Position numbers and translations under genes: made by a program
In this document: positions 22,228-28,946 of the stretch, in pieces
Position numbering within the stretch: the stretch's first letter is position 1
Layout of the letters: each line of letters opens with the position of its first letter
The notes under the pieces: model-generated
What the model saw: the letters and a program-made list of their open reading frames with translations, nothing else
What the model was told of the DNA's origin: nothing
The model's database searches: none
Assembly (NCBI GenBank): GCA_964598695.1
Contig: CAZRDB010000047.1
Span: 1 to 28,946, forward strand
Direction: 5' to 3'
Source of the DNA: CAZRDB01 sp964598695
GTDB taxonomy: Bacteria > Armatimonadota > Zipacnadia > UBA1398
Length of the DNA stretch: 28,946 bases

Positions 22228-23073
22228 CTACTGGAGTCCGTAGAAAGGCGCGGTCATGTAGGTCGTGTTGTCGCTCATGATCTGGCGACGGTAGGCGGCC
22301 GCAGTCTCGAGGTTGCCCTCGGCGGCGCCCTTCAGCCACTTCGCGTGGCCGTCCCACATGGCGTAGTTGCCCCCGCCGTTGTGGCGCGACCAGTTCTCGG
22401 CGTCCTGGGTGTAGTTGTAGCTGTCCCAGTAGTACTCGCCGCAGCGCTCCTCGAAGCCCCAGGTGAAGTCCCATGGTCCACCCGACATGCAGTACCAGCC
22501 GCCGTCGGCGTCGACCCGGTTGCCGCCCTCGTGGATCATGATCGTCTCGGCCACGCGCGCCGTCGCCGCGAGCGAGTCGCCGCCCGAGAAGTGCAGGTGG
22601 GCCTCGCGCCACGCGTCACTACCATCGCCGATGGTCTGGTTGGGCCAGACGATCGCCGTGGAGGCGTCGACGTACTCGATCGCGGTGCCGGGGTACGTGT
22701 AGTCGATGCTCCAGCCCCAGTAGTCGCTCTTCTCGCCAATGCACTCCGGGCAGACGGCCATCTGCCAGTTCTTCACGTAGGGGTAGCAGAGCCCGAACCA
22801 CAGACCGTTGGCGCCGCCCCAGCCCGGGTCCCAGGCATCGGGAGCGCCGTGCGTGGCGACCAGCCCCGCGAACGCCGCCGGTGGGCTGATCTCATCGTGA
22901 TCCTGCGCGTACAGCAGAACCGCCGTCGCGAGTTGGCGGGTGCTCGACATGCAGCCGGTCTGGCGCGCCTTGGCGCGCGCCCGGGTGAACACGGGGAACA
23001 GGATGGCTGCGAGGATCGCGATGATCGCGATGACCACGAGAAGCTCGATCAGTGTGAACGCTCTGCGGCGCAT
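22228..23073 (-). CDS. Type II/IV pilin-like H-x9-DG protein
   Basis: 281 residues from ATG 23071-23073, with GGGAAGG 5 bases upstream; a GTG at 23089-23091 would lengthen it by 6 residues. The leader is MRRRA and the mature end FTLIELLVVIAIIAILAAIL, with Glu10 at +5. The residue before the cut is Ala instead of the usual Gly. LFPVFTRARAKARQTGCMSS follows. The C-terminal H-x9-DG motif is present (His-NGGGNYAMW-AspGly, then HAKWLKG). The middle has several Cys (CYPYVKNWQMAVCPECIGEK) that could form disulfides in an extracellular domain. It is the first gene of the four-gene minus-strand pilin/lipoprotein run and divergent from the GH116 gene. Confidence 0.92.
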   Translation of the reverse strand: MRRRAFTLIELLVVIAIIAILAAILFPVFTRARAKARQTGCMSSTRQLATAVLLYAQDHDEISPPAAFAGLVATHGAPDAWDPGWGGANGLWFGLCYPYVKNWQMAVCPECIGEKSDYWGWSIDYTYPGTAIEYVDASTAIVWPNQTIGDGSDAWREAHLHFSGGDSLAATARVAETIMIHEGGNRVDADGGWYCMSGGPWDFTWGFEERCGEYYWDSYNYTQDAENWSRHNGGGNYAMWDGHAKWLKGAAEGNLETAAAYRRQIMSDNTTYMTAPFYGLQ

Positions 23074-23788
23074 CTGAGCCTTCCCTCTCACATGCCGGTC
23101 CGCGGCCTCCCGCCGGAAGCCACGTGCCCTCGGGGCCGGTCCGTGCTCTCTCTGTCCCCCGAGCCGCTCGGCCGAGCCTTGCTCCTACCGCCTCGCGACC
23201 GTCCCCTTCATCGACCATTCCGCCGCACGCTCGCAGCGGCCACCCACCCACGCTCAGGGTGGCGCCTTGGCTGGCAGTGCGCAGGGGGGGGAGAGACGAG
23301 GCGCCGGGCAGTCCCCGGTCGATGCCGACCGCTCCGTACGCAAACCGTACGCCCCTTCTGCCCACGAGGGCCCGCGTCGGCGCGGGCGCATCGCCCGGAC
23401 ACTGCAGTGCTGTCGGTGGTGCTGCGGGTCGCCGCCCGCGGGGCACGAGCGCGTCCGCTCGCGCTCGACGCACCGGCCCTCGCACACCGCGTGGTTGCAC
23501 CGCGCGGCTCGACGACACCACGCTAGGTACCATGCAGCGCCTGCGGCGTCAACCGCGTTTGCCGACGGGCGCCCCGCCGGGAGCCTGGACCCAGGCGCCT
23601 CGCCCGGGCTCCGACGCCTGGGAGGAAGCCGTGGCGGCGGCGCGGAAGCCAGCCTCGTGCCCCCGCCGTGGGCCCCACACGAGCACAAGGCGGTGCCCGC
23701 CACCGGCGGTGGAGATCAGGATCCGCGCGGGATCCAAGGAGTCTTGGAGCTCGGAGGCGCGGCGGGGCTTCTCGGCCGCCTGCCCGTC
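23074..23788. other. Long intergenic region without a convincing gene
   Basis: This is the longest stretch without a supported gene. It separates the divergent pilin-like and GH116-type genes. Open frames across it give Arg/Pro/Ala-rich products with no conserved features. Two copies of CCGTACGC lie 11 bases apart (23334-23341 and 23345-23352). The last 100 bases, in the frame of the GH116 gene, encode GVLELGGAAGLLGRLPVMAG, which resembles the hydrophobic end of a Tat signal peptide, so the gene may start further upstream than annotated. No clear promoter was found. Confidence 0.5.
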
Positions 23789-26700
23789 ATGGCCGGGCCG
23801 TTCGCGTCGGAGGAGGTGCCGGGGTTGGTCCCGCGCGACAAGATGCTGCGGCCCGAGTGGGTCGCGTCCCTCACCGCCCGCGGGGAGCGAGAGGTCCGCC
23901 GCGGTCCGGAACTCACTCGGATCGGGATGCCGGTCGGCGGGCTCTGCGCCGGCACCCTGTACCTCGGGGGCGACGGCCGACCCTGGCTGTGGGACGTCTT
24001 AAACCGCGTCGAGGCCGGCACGGGGATCCGGGGCCACGGCAACAACGGCGAGCTGTACGTCAAGCCGCTGGAGCCGACCTCGCCCATGGAGCACGGCTTC
24101 GCGCTCCGGCTCGACGGCGCCGCGGCGCGACCTCTCGACGCCACCGGCTTCGCCGAGGTCGAGTTCGTCGGCGAGTACCCCATCGGCGAGGCACGGTACC
24201 GCGATCCGGCCTGCCCCGTGGCCGTCGACCTCGAGGCGTTCTCGCCCTTCGTCCCGCTCGACTTCGATCGGTCGAGCTACCCCGCGACGCTCTTCCGCGT
24301 CACGGTGACCAACACGAGCGCCATGGCCGTCGCGGGTTCGCTGTTCGGTTGGCTCGGCAACCCGGTCGGCCTCCACACCGGCGTCCCGGGCCTGGTCACC
24401 CGGCACAACCGCGCCCATCCGTTGGCCGGTGGGTTCGCCCTCACGTGTTCGGCGCGCACCACTGAGCCCGATGCCGGAGCGCGCCGGCCCGATATCGTCT
24501 TCGAGGACTTCGAGGGCGACGCCTACGACGGCTGGGAGGTCGAGGGCGCCGCCTTCGGGAGCGGCCCCTGCCGGAGGCAGGACATCCCGGAGTACCAGAC
24601 CATCGCCCGCGTCCACGGCGAGCGGTTGGCCAACTCGCACGCCAGCGCGCCGGGGACCGAGATCGGCGCCAAGGACGACGCGACCGGCCGCCTTCTGAGC
24701 TGGCCGTTCGCCATCGAGCGGCGCTTCATCCGGTTCCTGATCGGCGGTGGCCGCAACCCGGGTGAGACCTGCCTCAACCTGCTGGTCGACGGGGAGGTGA
24801 CCCGGAGCGAGACCGGCTGGAACAACAACGAGCTACGACCCGCCTTCTTCGACGTCCACGACCTCGTGGGTCGCGAGGCGCGGATCGAGATCGTCGATCG
24901 CAAGAGCGGCGCGTGGGGCAACATCGGCGTCGACTGGATCGTCTTCAGCGACGAGCCGACCGAGGAGCCCTACGACCTCGACACGCAGCCCGACACGGGG
25001 ACGATGACCCTCGTCGCCTTCGACCCGGCCGCGCGGGGCGCCGCCCACTGCCGGCCGGCCGAGCCGACCGGGCTCTCCTCCGAGCCGTCGGAAGCCGACT
25101 TCGCGTTCGGCGGCGACGATGAGCCCACCGGCGCCGTCGAGGTCCCCCTCAACCTCCAGCCGGGCGAGAGCCGCACGGTGACCTTCGCCATCGCGTGGCA
25201 CTTCCCGAACCTCTCCGTGCCGGGCCTGGGCGCCGTCGGGCGCTACTACGCCGCCCGGTTCCGCAGCGCCGACGATGTCGTGCGGGCCCTCGCGCGCGAG
25301 GGGGAGACGTTGGTCGCGACGACCCGGCTCTGGCACCGCACCTGGTATGCCGACTCGACGCTCCCGTACTGGTTCCTGAGCCGGACGCTGCTCAACACCT
25401 CGATCCTCGCGACCGAGACCGCCTTCCGGTTCCGCAACGGTCGCTTCTACGGCAACGAGGGCGTCGGCTGCTGCCCCGGAACGTGCGCCCACGTGTGGCA
25501 CTACGCCCATGCCATCGGCCGGCTCTTCCCCGTGCTCGAGCGCGACCTGCGCGAGCGCGTCGACCTCGAGCTGGCCATGGCCGCCGACGGCGCGATCCAC
25601 TGCCGGGCCGAGTTCGGCGGCGGCGATGCCGTGGATGGCGAGGCCGGGGTCGTCTTGCGCTGCTACCGCGAGCACCAGATGAGCCCGGACGATGCCTTCC
25701 TCCGCCGCAACTGGGCCGGGATCGAGAAGGCCCTCCGCCACCTCATCGCGCTCGACGGCAACGACGACGGGATCCTCGAGGGCCACCAGGAGAACACGCT
25801 CGACGCCGCCTGGTACGGCAAGATCCCCTGGCTCAGCGGGCTGTACTGCGCCGCCTTGCGCGCCGGGGCCGCGATGGCGACCGAGCTGGGCGAGGAGTCG
25901 TTCGCCGCCGAGATGGCACGGATCGCCGACGCGGGCCGCGACAACCTCGAGGCGCTGTTCGACGGCGAGTACTACATCCAGGAACTCGACCCCGCCCACC
26001 TCGACGCCATCGGCACTGCCGACGGCTGTCACATCGACCAGGTGCTCGGCCCGAGCTGGGCCTACCAGGTCGGGCTCGGCGAGGTGATGCGGCGGGAGAG
26101 CGTCCGCAAGGCGCTGGCCTCGCTGTGGACCTACAACTTCTGCCCCGACGTCGGCCCCTACCGCGCCGTCCACACGCAAGGCAGGCCCTACGCGCTCGCC
26201 GGTGACGCGGGCCTCCTGATGTGTACCTGGCCGAAGGGCGGGCCGCCCTCCCAGTGGGCCGCGAACGCCTGGCAGTACGGCTACTTCAACGAGTGCATGT
26301 CCGGCTTCGAGCACCAGGTCGCCGGCCACATGCTGTGGGAGGGGATGCTCACCGAGGGCCTCGCGATCGAGCGGGCGATCCACGACCGCTACCATCCCCT
26401 CCTCCGCAACCCGTACAACGAGATCGAGTGCGGCGACCACTACTCGCGCGCGATGGCCAGCTACGGCGTCTTCCTCGCGGCCTGCGGCTTCGAGTGCCAC
26501 GGGCCCAAGGGCCACCTCGGCTTCGCGCCGCGCATCCGGCCCGAGGAGTTCTCGGCCGCATTCACGGCGGCAGAGGGTTGGGGGCGGATCGGCCAGACGC
26601 GGGTGGGAGCCACGCAGACGGAGACCATCGAGGTCCGGTGGGGCCGACTGCGGGTTCGGACGCTGGCGTTCGAGGTCGAGGCGACCGGCGCGGCGCCGAA

Positions 26701-26830
26701 GGCGAGTGTCCGTCTGGGCGACAGGGAGATCGGGGCCGAGACGGCCGTCGACGGTACGCGCGTCGCGGTTGCGCTCGCGGAGGAGGTCACGGTCGAGGCC
26801 GGAGCCACCCTCGAAGTGGTGCTCGCATAG
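23789..26830 (+). CDS. GH116/DUF608-type glycoside hydrolase with inserted jelly-roll domain
   Basis: 1013 residues from ATG 23789. The start is uncertain: no good ribosome binding site precedes it, and TTG 23744 or GTG 23693 would add a hydrophobic leader (GVLELGGAAGLLGRLPVMAG). Residues about 1-234 start the GH116 N-terminal beta-sandwich (ELTRIGMPVGGLCAGTLYLG, GRPWLWDVLN). Residues about 235-390 are an insertion resembling the GH32 C-terminal/LamG jelly roll (FEDFEGDAYDGWEVEG, FIRFLIGGGRNPGETCLNLL, GAWGNIGVDWIVFSDE). The beta-sandwich then resumes to about 500 and an (alpha/alpha)6 barrel of DUF608 type follows (NEGVGCCPGTCAHVWHYAHA, EGHQENTLDAAWYGKIPWLS). Asp672 in NTLDAAWYG is the likely acid/base. 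The Asn-Glu nucleophile motif of GBA2-like enzymes seems to be Asn-Thr537 here; Glu557 is an alternative. Characterised relatives hydrolyse beta-glucosides or beta-xylosides. Exported if the leader is used. Confidence 0.85.
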   Translation: MAGPFASEEVPGLVPRDKMLRPEWVASLTARGEREVRRGPELTRIGMPVGGLCAGTLYLGGDGRPWLWDVLNRVEAGTGIRGHGNNGELYVKPLEPTSPMEHGFALRLDGAAARPLDATGFAEVEFVGEYPIGEARYRDPACPVAVDLEAFSPFVPLDFDRSSYPATLFRVTVTNTSAMAVAGSLFGWLGNPVGLHTGVPGLVTRHNRAHPLAGGFALTCSARTTEPDAGARRPDIVFEDFEGDAYDGWEVEGAAFGSGPCRRQDIPEYQTIARVHGERLANSHASAPGTEIGAKDDATGRLLSWPFAIERRFIRFLIGGGRNPGETCLNLLVDGEVTRSETGWNNNELRPAFFDVHDLVGREARIEIVDRKSGAWGNIGVDWIVFSDEPTEEPYDLDTQPDTGTMTLVAFDPAARGAAHCRPAEPTGLSSEPSEADFAFGGDDEPTGAVEVPLNLQPGESRTVTFAIAWHFPNLSVPGLGAVGRYYAARFRSADDVVRALAREGETLVATTRLWHRTWYADSTLPYWFLSRTLLNTSILATETAFRFRNGRFYGNEGVGCCPGTCAHVWHYAHAIGRLFPVLERDLRERVDLELAMAADGAIHCRAEFGGGDAVDGEAGVVLRCYREHQMSPDDAFLRRNWAGIEKALRHLIALDGNDDGILEGHQENTLDAAWYGKIPWLSGLYCAALRAGAAMATELGEESFAAEMARIADAGRDNLEALFDGEYYIQELDPAHLDAIGTADGCHIDQVLGPSWAYQVGLGEVMRRESVRKALASLWTYNFCPDVGPYRAVHTQGRPYALAGDAGLLMCTWPKGGPPSQWAANAWQYGYFNECMSGFEHQVAGHMLWEGMLTEGLAIERAIHDRYHPLLRNPYNEIECGDHYSRAMASYGVFLAACGFECHGPKGHLGFAPRIRPEEFSAAFTAAEGWGRIGQTRVGATQTETIEVRWGRLRVRTLAFEVEATGAAPKASVRLGDREIGAETAVDGTRVAVALAEEVTVEAGATLEVVLA

Positions 26831-26903
26831 GACGACGATCGGCCGGGCCCGGTTCGGCGTGGGGCACGGCCCCACGGTCGTAGTGCGGAGAGGAGTGCGG
26901 ACG

Positions 26904-27494
26904 ATGACCGGACGGCGTCTCATCGTGGCAATCGTGTGTCTCGCAGCGGGCCTGGTGCTCGCGGGCGGCGTGTGGGTGGACGGTCGCGCCGAGGCCGCGC
27001 CGAAAGCCTCGGCATGGAAGGACCGGCTGGCCGAGGAGATCCCGCTGCTCGGCCACCGCAACTGGATCGCCGTCGTCGATTCGGCCTACCCCGCCCAGGT
27101 GAGTGAGGGCGTTGAGACCGTGGTCACCGGCGCCGACCAGATCGAGGTCGTCCGGACGGTGCTCGAGATGCTCGACCGGGCCGACCACGTGCAACCGGTG
27201 ATCTTCACCGATGCCGAGCTGCCGTTCGTCGCCGAGCAGTACGCGCCCGGCATCGGCGACTACCGGCGCAACCTGGCGCAGGCGTTGGGCCGGCGCGAGG
27301 TCAACGTCCGGCCCCACGAGGAGATCATCCAGGACCTCGACGAGGCCGGCGCGACCTTCCGCGTGCTCGTGCTCAAGACCAACCTGGCGCTGCCCTACAC
27401 CTCCGTCTTCCTGCGGCTCGACTGCGGCTACTGGACCCCGGAAGCCGAGCAGGCTCTCCGCGACGCGATGGCGACCGGAATGCCGACCCCGTAA
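26904..27494 (+). CDS. Exported RbsD/FucU-fold protein (sugar mutarotase-like)
   Basis: 196 residues from ATG 26904, with AGGAG 8 bases upstream and 73 bases after the GH116 stop. Residues 6-23 are hydrophobic after Arg4-Arg5 and end in AEA, a signal peptide cut near residue 31. The mature part follows RbsD closely in order: LGHRNWIAVVDSAYP (His51, Asp59) against LGHTDTLVVCDAGLP in Escherichia coli RbsD, PHEEI (His138) against THEQF, and LPYTSVFLRLDCGYW against SPYANIILCAGV. RbsD and FucU interconvert anomers or ring forms of ribose and fucose in the cytoplasm. A secreted version is unusual and, next to a hydrolase that releases anomeric sugar, suggests extracytoplasmic anomer exchange. A binding-only role is also possible. 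Confidence 0.75.
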   Translation: MTGRRLIVAIVCLAAGLVLAGGVWVDGRAEAAPKASAWKDRLAEEIPLLGHRNWIAVVDSAYPAQVSEGVETVVTGADQIEVVRTVLEMLDRADHVQPVIFTDAELPFVAEQYAPGIGDYRRNLAQALGRREVNVRPHEEIIQDLDEAGATFRVLVLKTNLALPYTSVFLRLDCGYWTPEAEQALRDAMATGMPTP

Positions 27495-27501
27495 CGGGTT
27501 G

Positions 27502-27572
27502 GAGCGGTTCCCGGAAGTCCCTGCAGGTTGTCGCTCTTCGCTCTTGCGCGCGAGAGCTTACGGGAACTGCTC
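27502..27572. terminator. Inverted repeats between convergent genes, possible terminator
   Basis: GAGCGGTTCCCG (27502-27513) can pair with CGGGAACTGCTC (27561-27572), 12 positions with one G-T pair. Inside the loop, GCTCTTGCGCGCGAGAGC (27540-27557) is itself a near-palindrome with a 5-base perfect outer stem. The structure lies between the RbsD-like gene and the converging YIP1-like gene and touches the latter's stop codon. Confidence 0.4.
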
Positions 27573-27893
27573 TAGCCGCCCAGCCAACCGATCAACCGAA
27601 CCGCGGAGCCCGACACCTCGGCCGCCTCGGCCGCCGCCGCATCGCCCCGGGCAGCCAGCGCCGCCGACGCGAGGACCACGAACAGCAGGAACGCGAGCCC
27701 CACGACAACGGCCAACGACGGGATCCCGGCCGCCAGCACGGCCTTGGTCGTCTCCATCTCGTGCAACTCGCGGAAGGCGACCGCGACGACCACCGTGCTC
27801 CAGACGACGCCGGCGAGCGCGACCAGGTTCGCGACCACCTCGAGGGAGGGGCTGAGCGCGTGGATCAGGGCCGAGAGCAGGCTGGTGACGACC
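27572..27893 (-). CDS. C-terminal part of a YIP1-like membrane protein (cut by assembly gap)
   Basis: Read from the gap edge, the frame gives VVTSLLSALIHALSPSLEVV and then two long hydrophobic segments, NLVALAGVVWSTVVVAVAF and SLAVVVGLAFLLFVVLASAAL, separated by RELHEMETTKAVLAAG. It ends at TAG 27572-27574. The VWS...(hydrophobic)...ELHE.TT.KA pattern is typical of the YIP1 family, bacterial integral membrane proteins of unknown function. The matching N-terminal half lies on the other side of the N run (27904-28946) in a different nominal frame, because 10 N is a placeholder. I consider both halves one gene. Confidence 0.75.
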
Positions 27894-27903
27894 NNNNNNN
27901 NNN
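27894..27903. other. Assembly gap (10 N) with doubtful flanking sequence
   Basis: Ten N join two contigs. The following 80 bases (27904 to about 27985) are out of character: AT-rich at first, then an 11-base G run at 27934-27944 and GT-rich sequence. In the minus-strand frame they encode Pro/Thr-rich sequence that interrupts an otherwise good YIP1-like domain. Contig-end error is likely. Confidence 0.9.
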
Positions 27904-28946
27904 TGTTTGACTGTGTGTTTTACCTTGTACCCCGGGGGGGGGGGTGTGCGCGTGGTTACGGGCGGGTTGATGGGTGTGTCCACCCCCGGGCCGGAGCCGA
28001 GGGCCATCGAGCGGAACGTGACCGAGTAGCCGCCCCCGCCCCCGAACATCGCGACGAAGACGTGGTAGAAGGCGGCGGCGATCAGGAGCGTCACAACCAG
28101 GCAGACGAGCAGGAATGTCGCCGAGCACAGGATCCCGAGGATGCCGAAGGGGATCCCCCCGCCGTTGCCGAGCAGTGAGCCGAGAAACCCGATGATCGCG
28201 CTGCCCGCGCACAGCACCACGCAGTTCCAGAAGAGGAACTGGACCGGCTTCGAGAAGCCGAAGTAGCCCTTCTGCTGCGCGATGATCTCCCCCGGGCCCG
28301 TGATGATCGCGAAGAAGTGCTCCGGCGACCACTCGCACGTGTCGCCCTCCTGATAGTACTGCTTATCGACCCGGTGCTTGCCCGCATTGGGGCCAACGAA
28401 GGTCGGGGCGGGCGGCGCGGCCGGGACGGATGGCGGAGGTGGCTGCGGCGGCCCTTGCGCGGCCCCGACCTCCCAGGGCGCGAACCCGCCGGCGCCCTGC
28501 GGAGCCGCTGCCGCTTCCATCGGGAGCAGGCCGTCATCCTCGACGGCGGCGGGCGCTGGCATGGGCGTCTCCGCCGCGCGCGGTCCCACGCGCGCCACCC
28601 CGCTGCGGGCCTTCTCGCTCGTCGGGTCGAGGTGGAGCACCTCATGCCACGCCGCGAGCGCATCGGGCCAACGCTCGATCCGCTCGTGGGCCAGGGCGAG
28701 GTTGTACCAGACCGCCGCGCTGCGCGGGCTCGCCTCGGCGGCCGCGGTGAGGGCCACGACGCCCTCATCGAACAGGCCCTTGCGGCACAGGGCGACCCCG
28801 AGCGTGAACTGGGCCTCGCCCGATCTCCCGTCCCGTGCGAGCGCCTCACGGGCCGCCGCGACGGCCTCGTCGAGTCGGCCCTCCTTCAGGCACTGCTTCG
28901 CGCGCGCAAGGCTGCCCTGCGTTCCATCGGCTGCTGACAATGGCTC
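27904..28946 (-). CDS. N-terminal part of a TPR/YIP1-like membrane protein (open at both ends)
   Basis: The frame is open from the window edge; a TTG at 28938-28940 (then SAADGTQGS) is a possible start. About the first 105 residues are tetratricopeptide repeats (AKQCLKEGRLDEAVAAAREA, then LGVALCRKGLFDEGVVALTA and WYNLALAHERIERWPDALAA). A Pro/Ala-rich linker follows (GPPQPPPPSVPAAPPAP), then HFFAIITGPGEIIAQQKGYF and two membrane segments (FLFWNCVVLCAGSAIIGFLG, ILCSATFLLVCLVVTLLIAA) typical of the start of a YIP1 domain. The order TPR, linker, YIP1 suggests an inner-membrane scaffold with cytoplasmic repeats. Beyond GGYSVTFRSMALGSGP the reading (DTPINPPVTTRTPPPP) is probably contig-end error. 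The protein rejoins at 27572-27893. Confidence 0.75.

Noticed and set aside
21799..23526. A 575-codon plus-strand frame across the pilin genes and the long intergenic gap
   Set aside because: Runs antisense to two clear pilin-like genes and is low-complexity in the gap.
27934..27944. An 11-base G run as a possible quadruplex or phase-variable tract
   Set aside because: It adjoins the N gap in anomalous sequence that breaks a good gene, so contig-end error is the simpler explanation.

Overview
The window is very GC-rich (roughly 70% by eye), densely coded, with strong GGAGG-type ribosome binding sites and frequent GTG/TTG starts. Two secreted proteins carry a prepilin N-terminus followed by the FPVF(A/T)(K/R)AR.KARQT stretch and end in an H-x9-DG motif. 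That architecture is typical of Armatimonadota and also occurs in Planctomycetota and Lentisphaerota, so a soil- or water-type polysaccharide degrader of one of these phyla, most likely Armatimonadota, is my best guess. A run of 10 N at 27894-27903 shows this is scaffolded draft or metagenome sequence. I saw no tRNA, rRNA, CRISPR, phage or transposase signals.

Layout. 1-48: tail of an upstream gene. 68-3615 (minus): two-gene unit, a secreted protein with a carbohydrate-binding-like C-terminus followed by a secreted GHL6/GH42-like hydrolase. 3745-8489 (plus, divergent): a very large GH42-like secreted protein and a predicted lipoprotein of unknown function. 8540-10150 (minus): a GH35-type beta-galactosidase. 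10295-12191 (plus): an SDR dehydrogenase overlapped in transcription unit with a very convincing D-galactonate dehydratase (dgoD), converging on an HpaI-type aldolase (minus, 12199-12978). 13102-13263: a 53-residue CxxC...CC protein. 13380-20808 (plus): an AraC regulator, an uncharacterised barrel-type hydrolase, a polytopic DUF6785-like membrane protein and a right-handed beta-helix protein, closed by a strong hairpin terminator. 20908-23073 (minus): two copies of a pilin-like protein plus small lipoprotein module. 23789-27494 (plus): a GH116-type hydrolase with an inserted jelly-roll domain, then an exported RbsD/FucU-fold protein. 27572-28946 (minus): a TPR/YIP1-like membrane protein broken by the assembly gap.

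How the genes may work together. Exported hydrolases of several families (GHL6/GH42-like, GH35, GH116, beta-helix) would release sugars, probably including galactose, from plant- or exopolysaccharide-like glycans. A mutarotase-fold protein could equilibrate anomers. The SDR, DgoD and HpaI-type aldolase form a plausible non-phosphorylative (De Ley-Doudoroff-like) route from galactose through galactonate and 2-keto-3-deoxy-galactonate to pyruvate and glyceraldehyde. The AraC protein is the only visible regulator. There are no SusC/SusD genes and no ABC transporter; the polytopic DUF6785-like protein is the only transporter candidate. The pathway and the locus-level role are inference; the family assignments vary in certainty and are given gene by gene.
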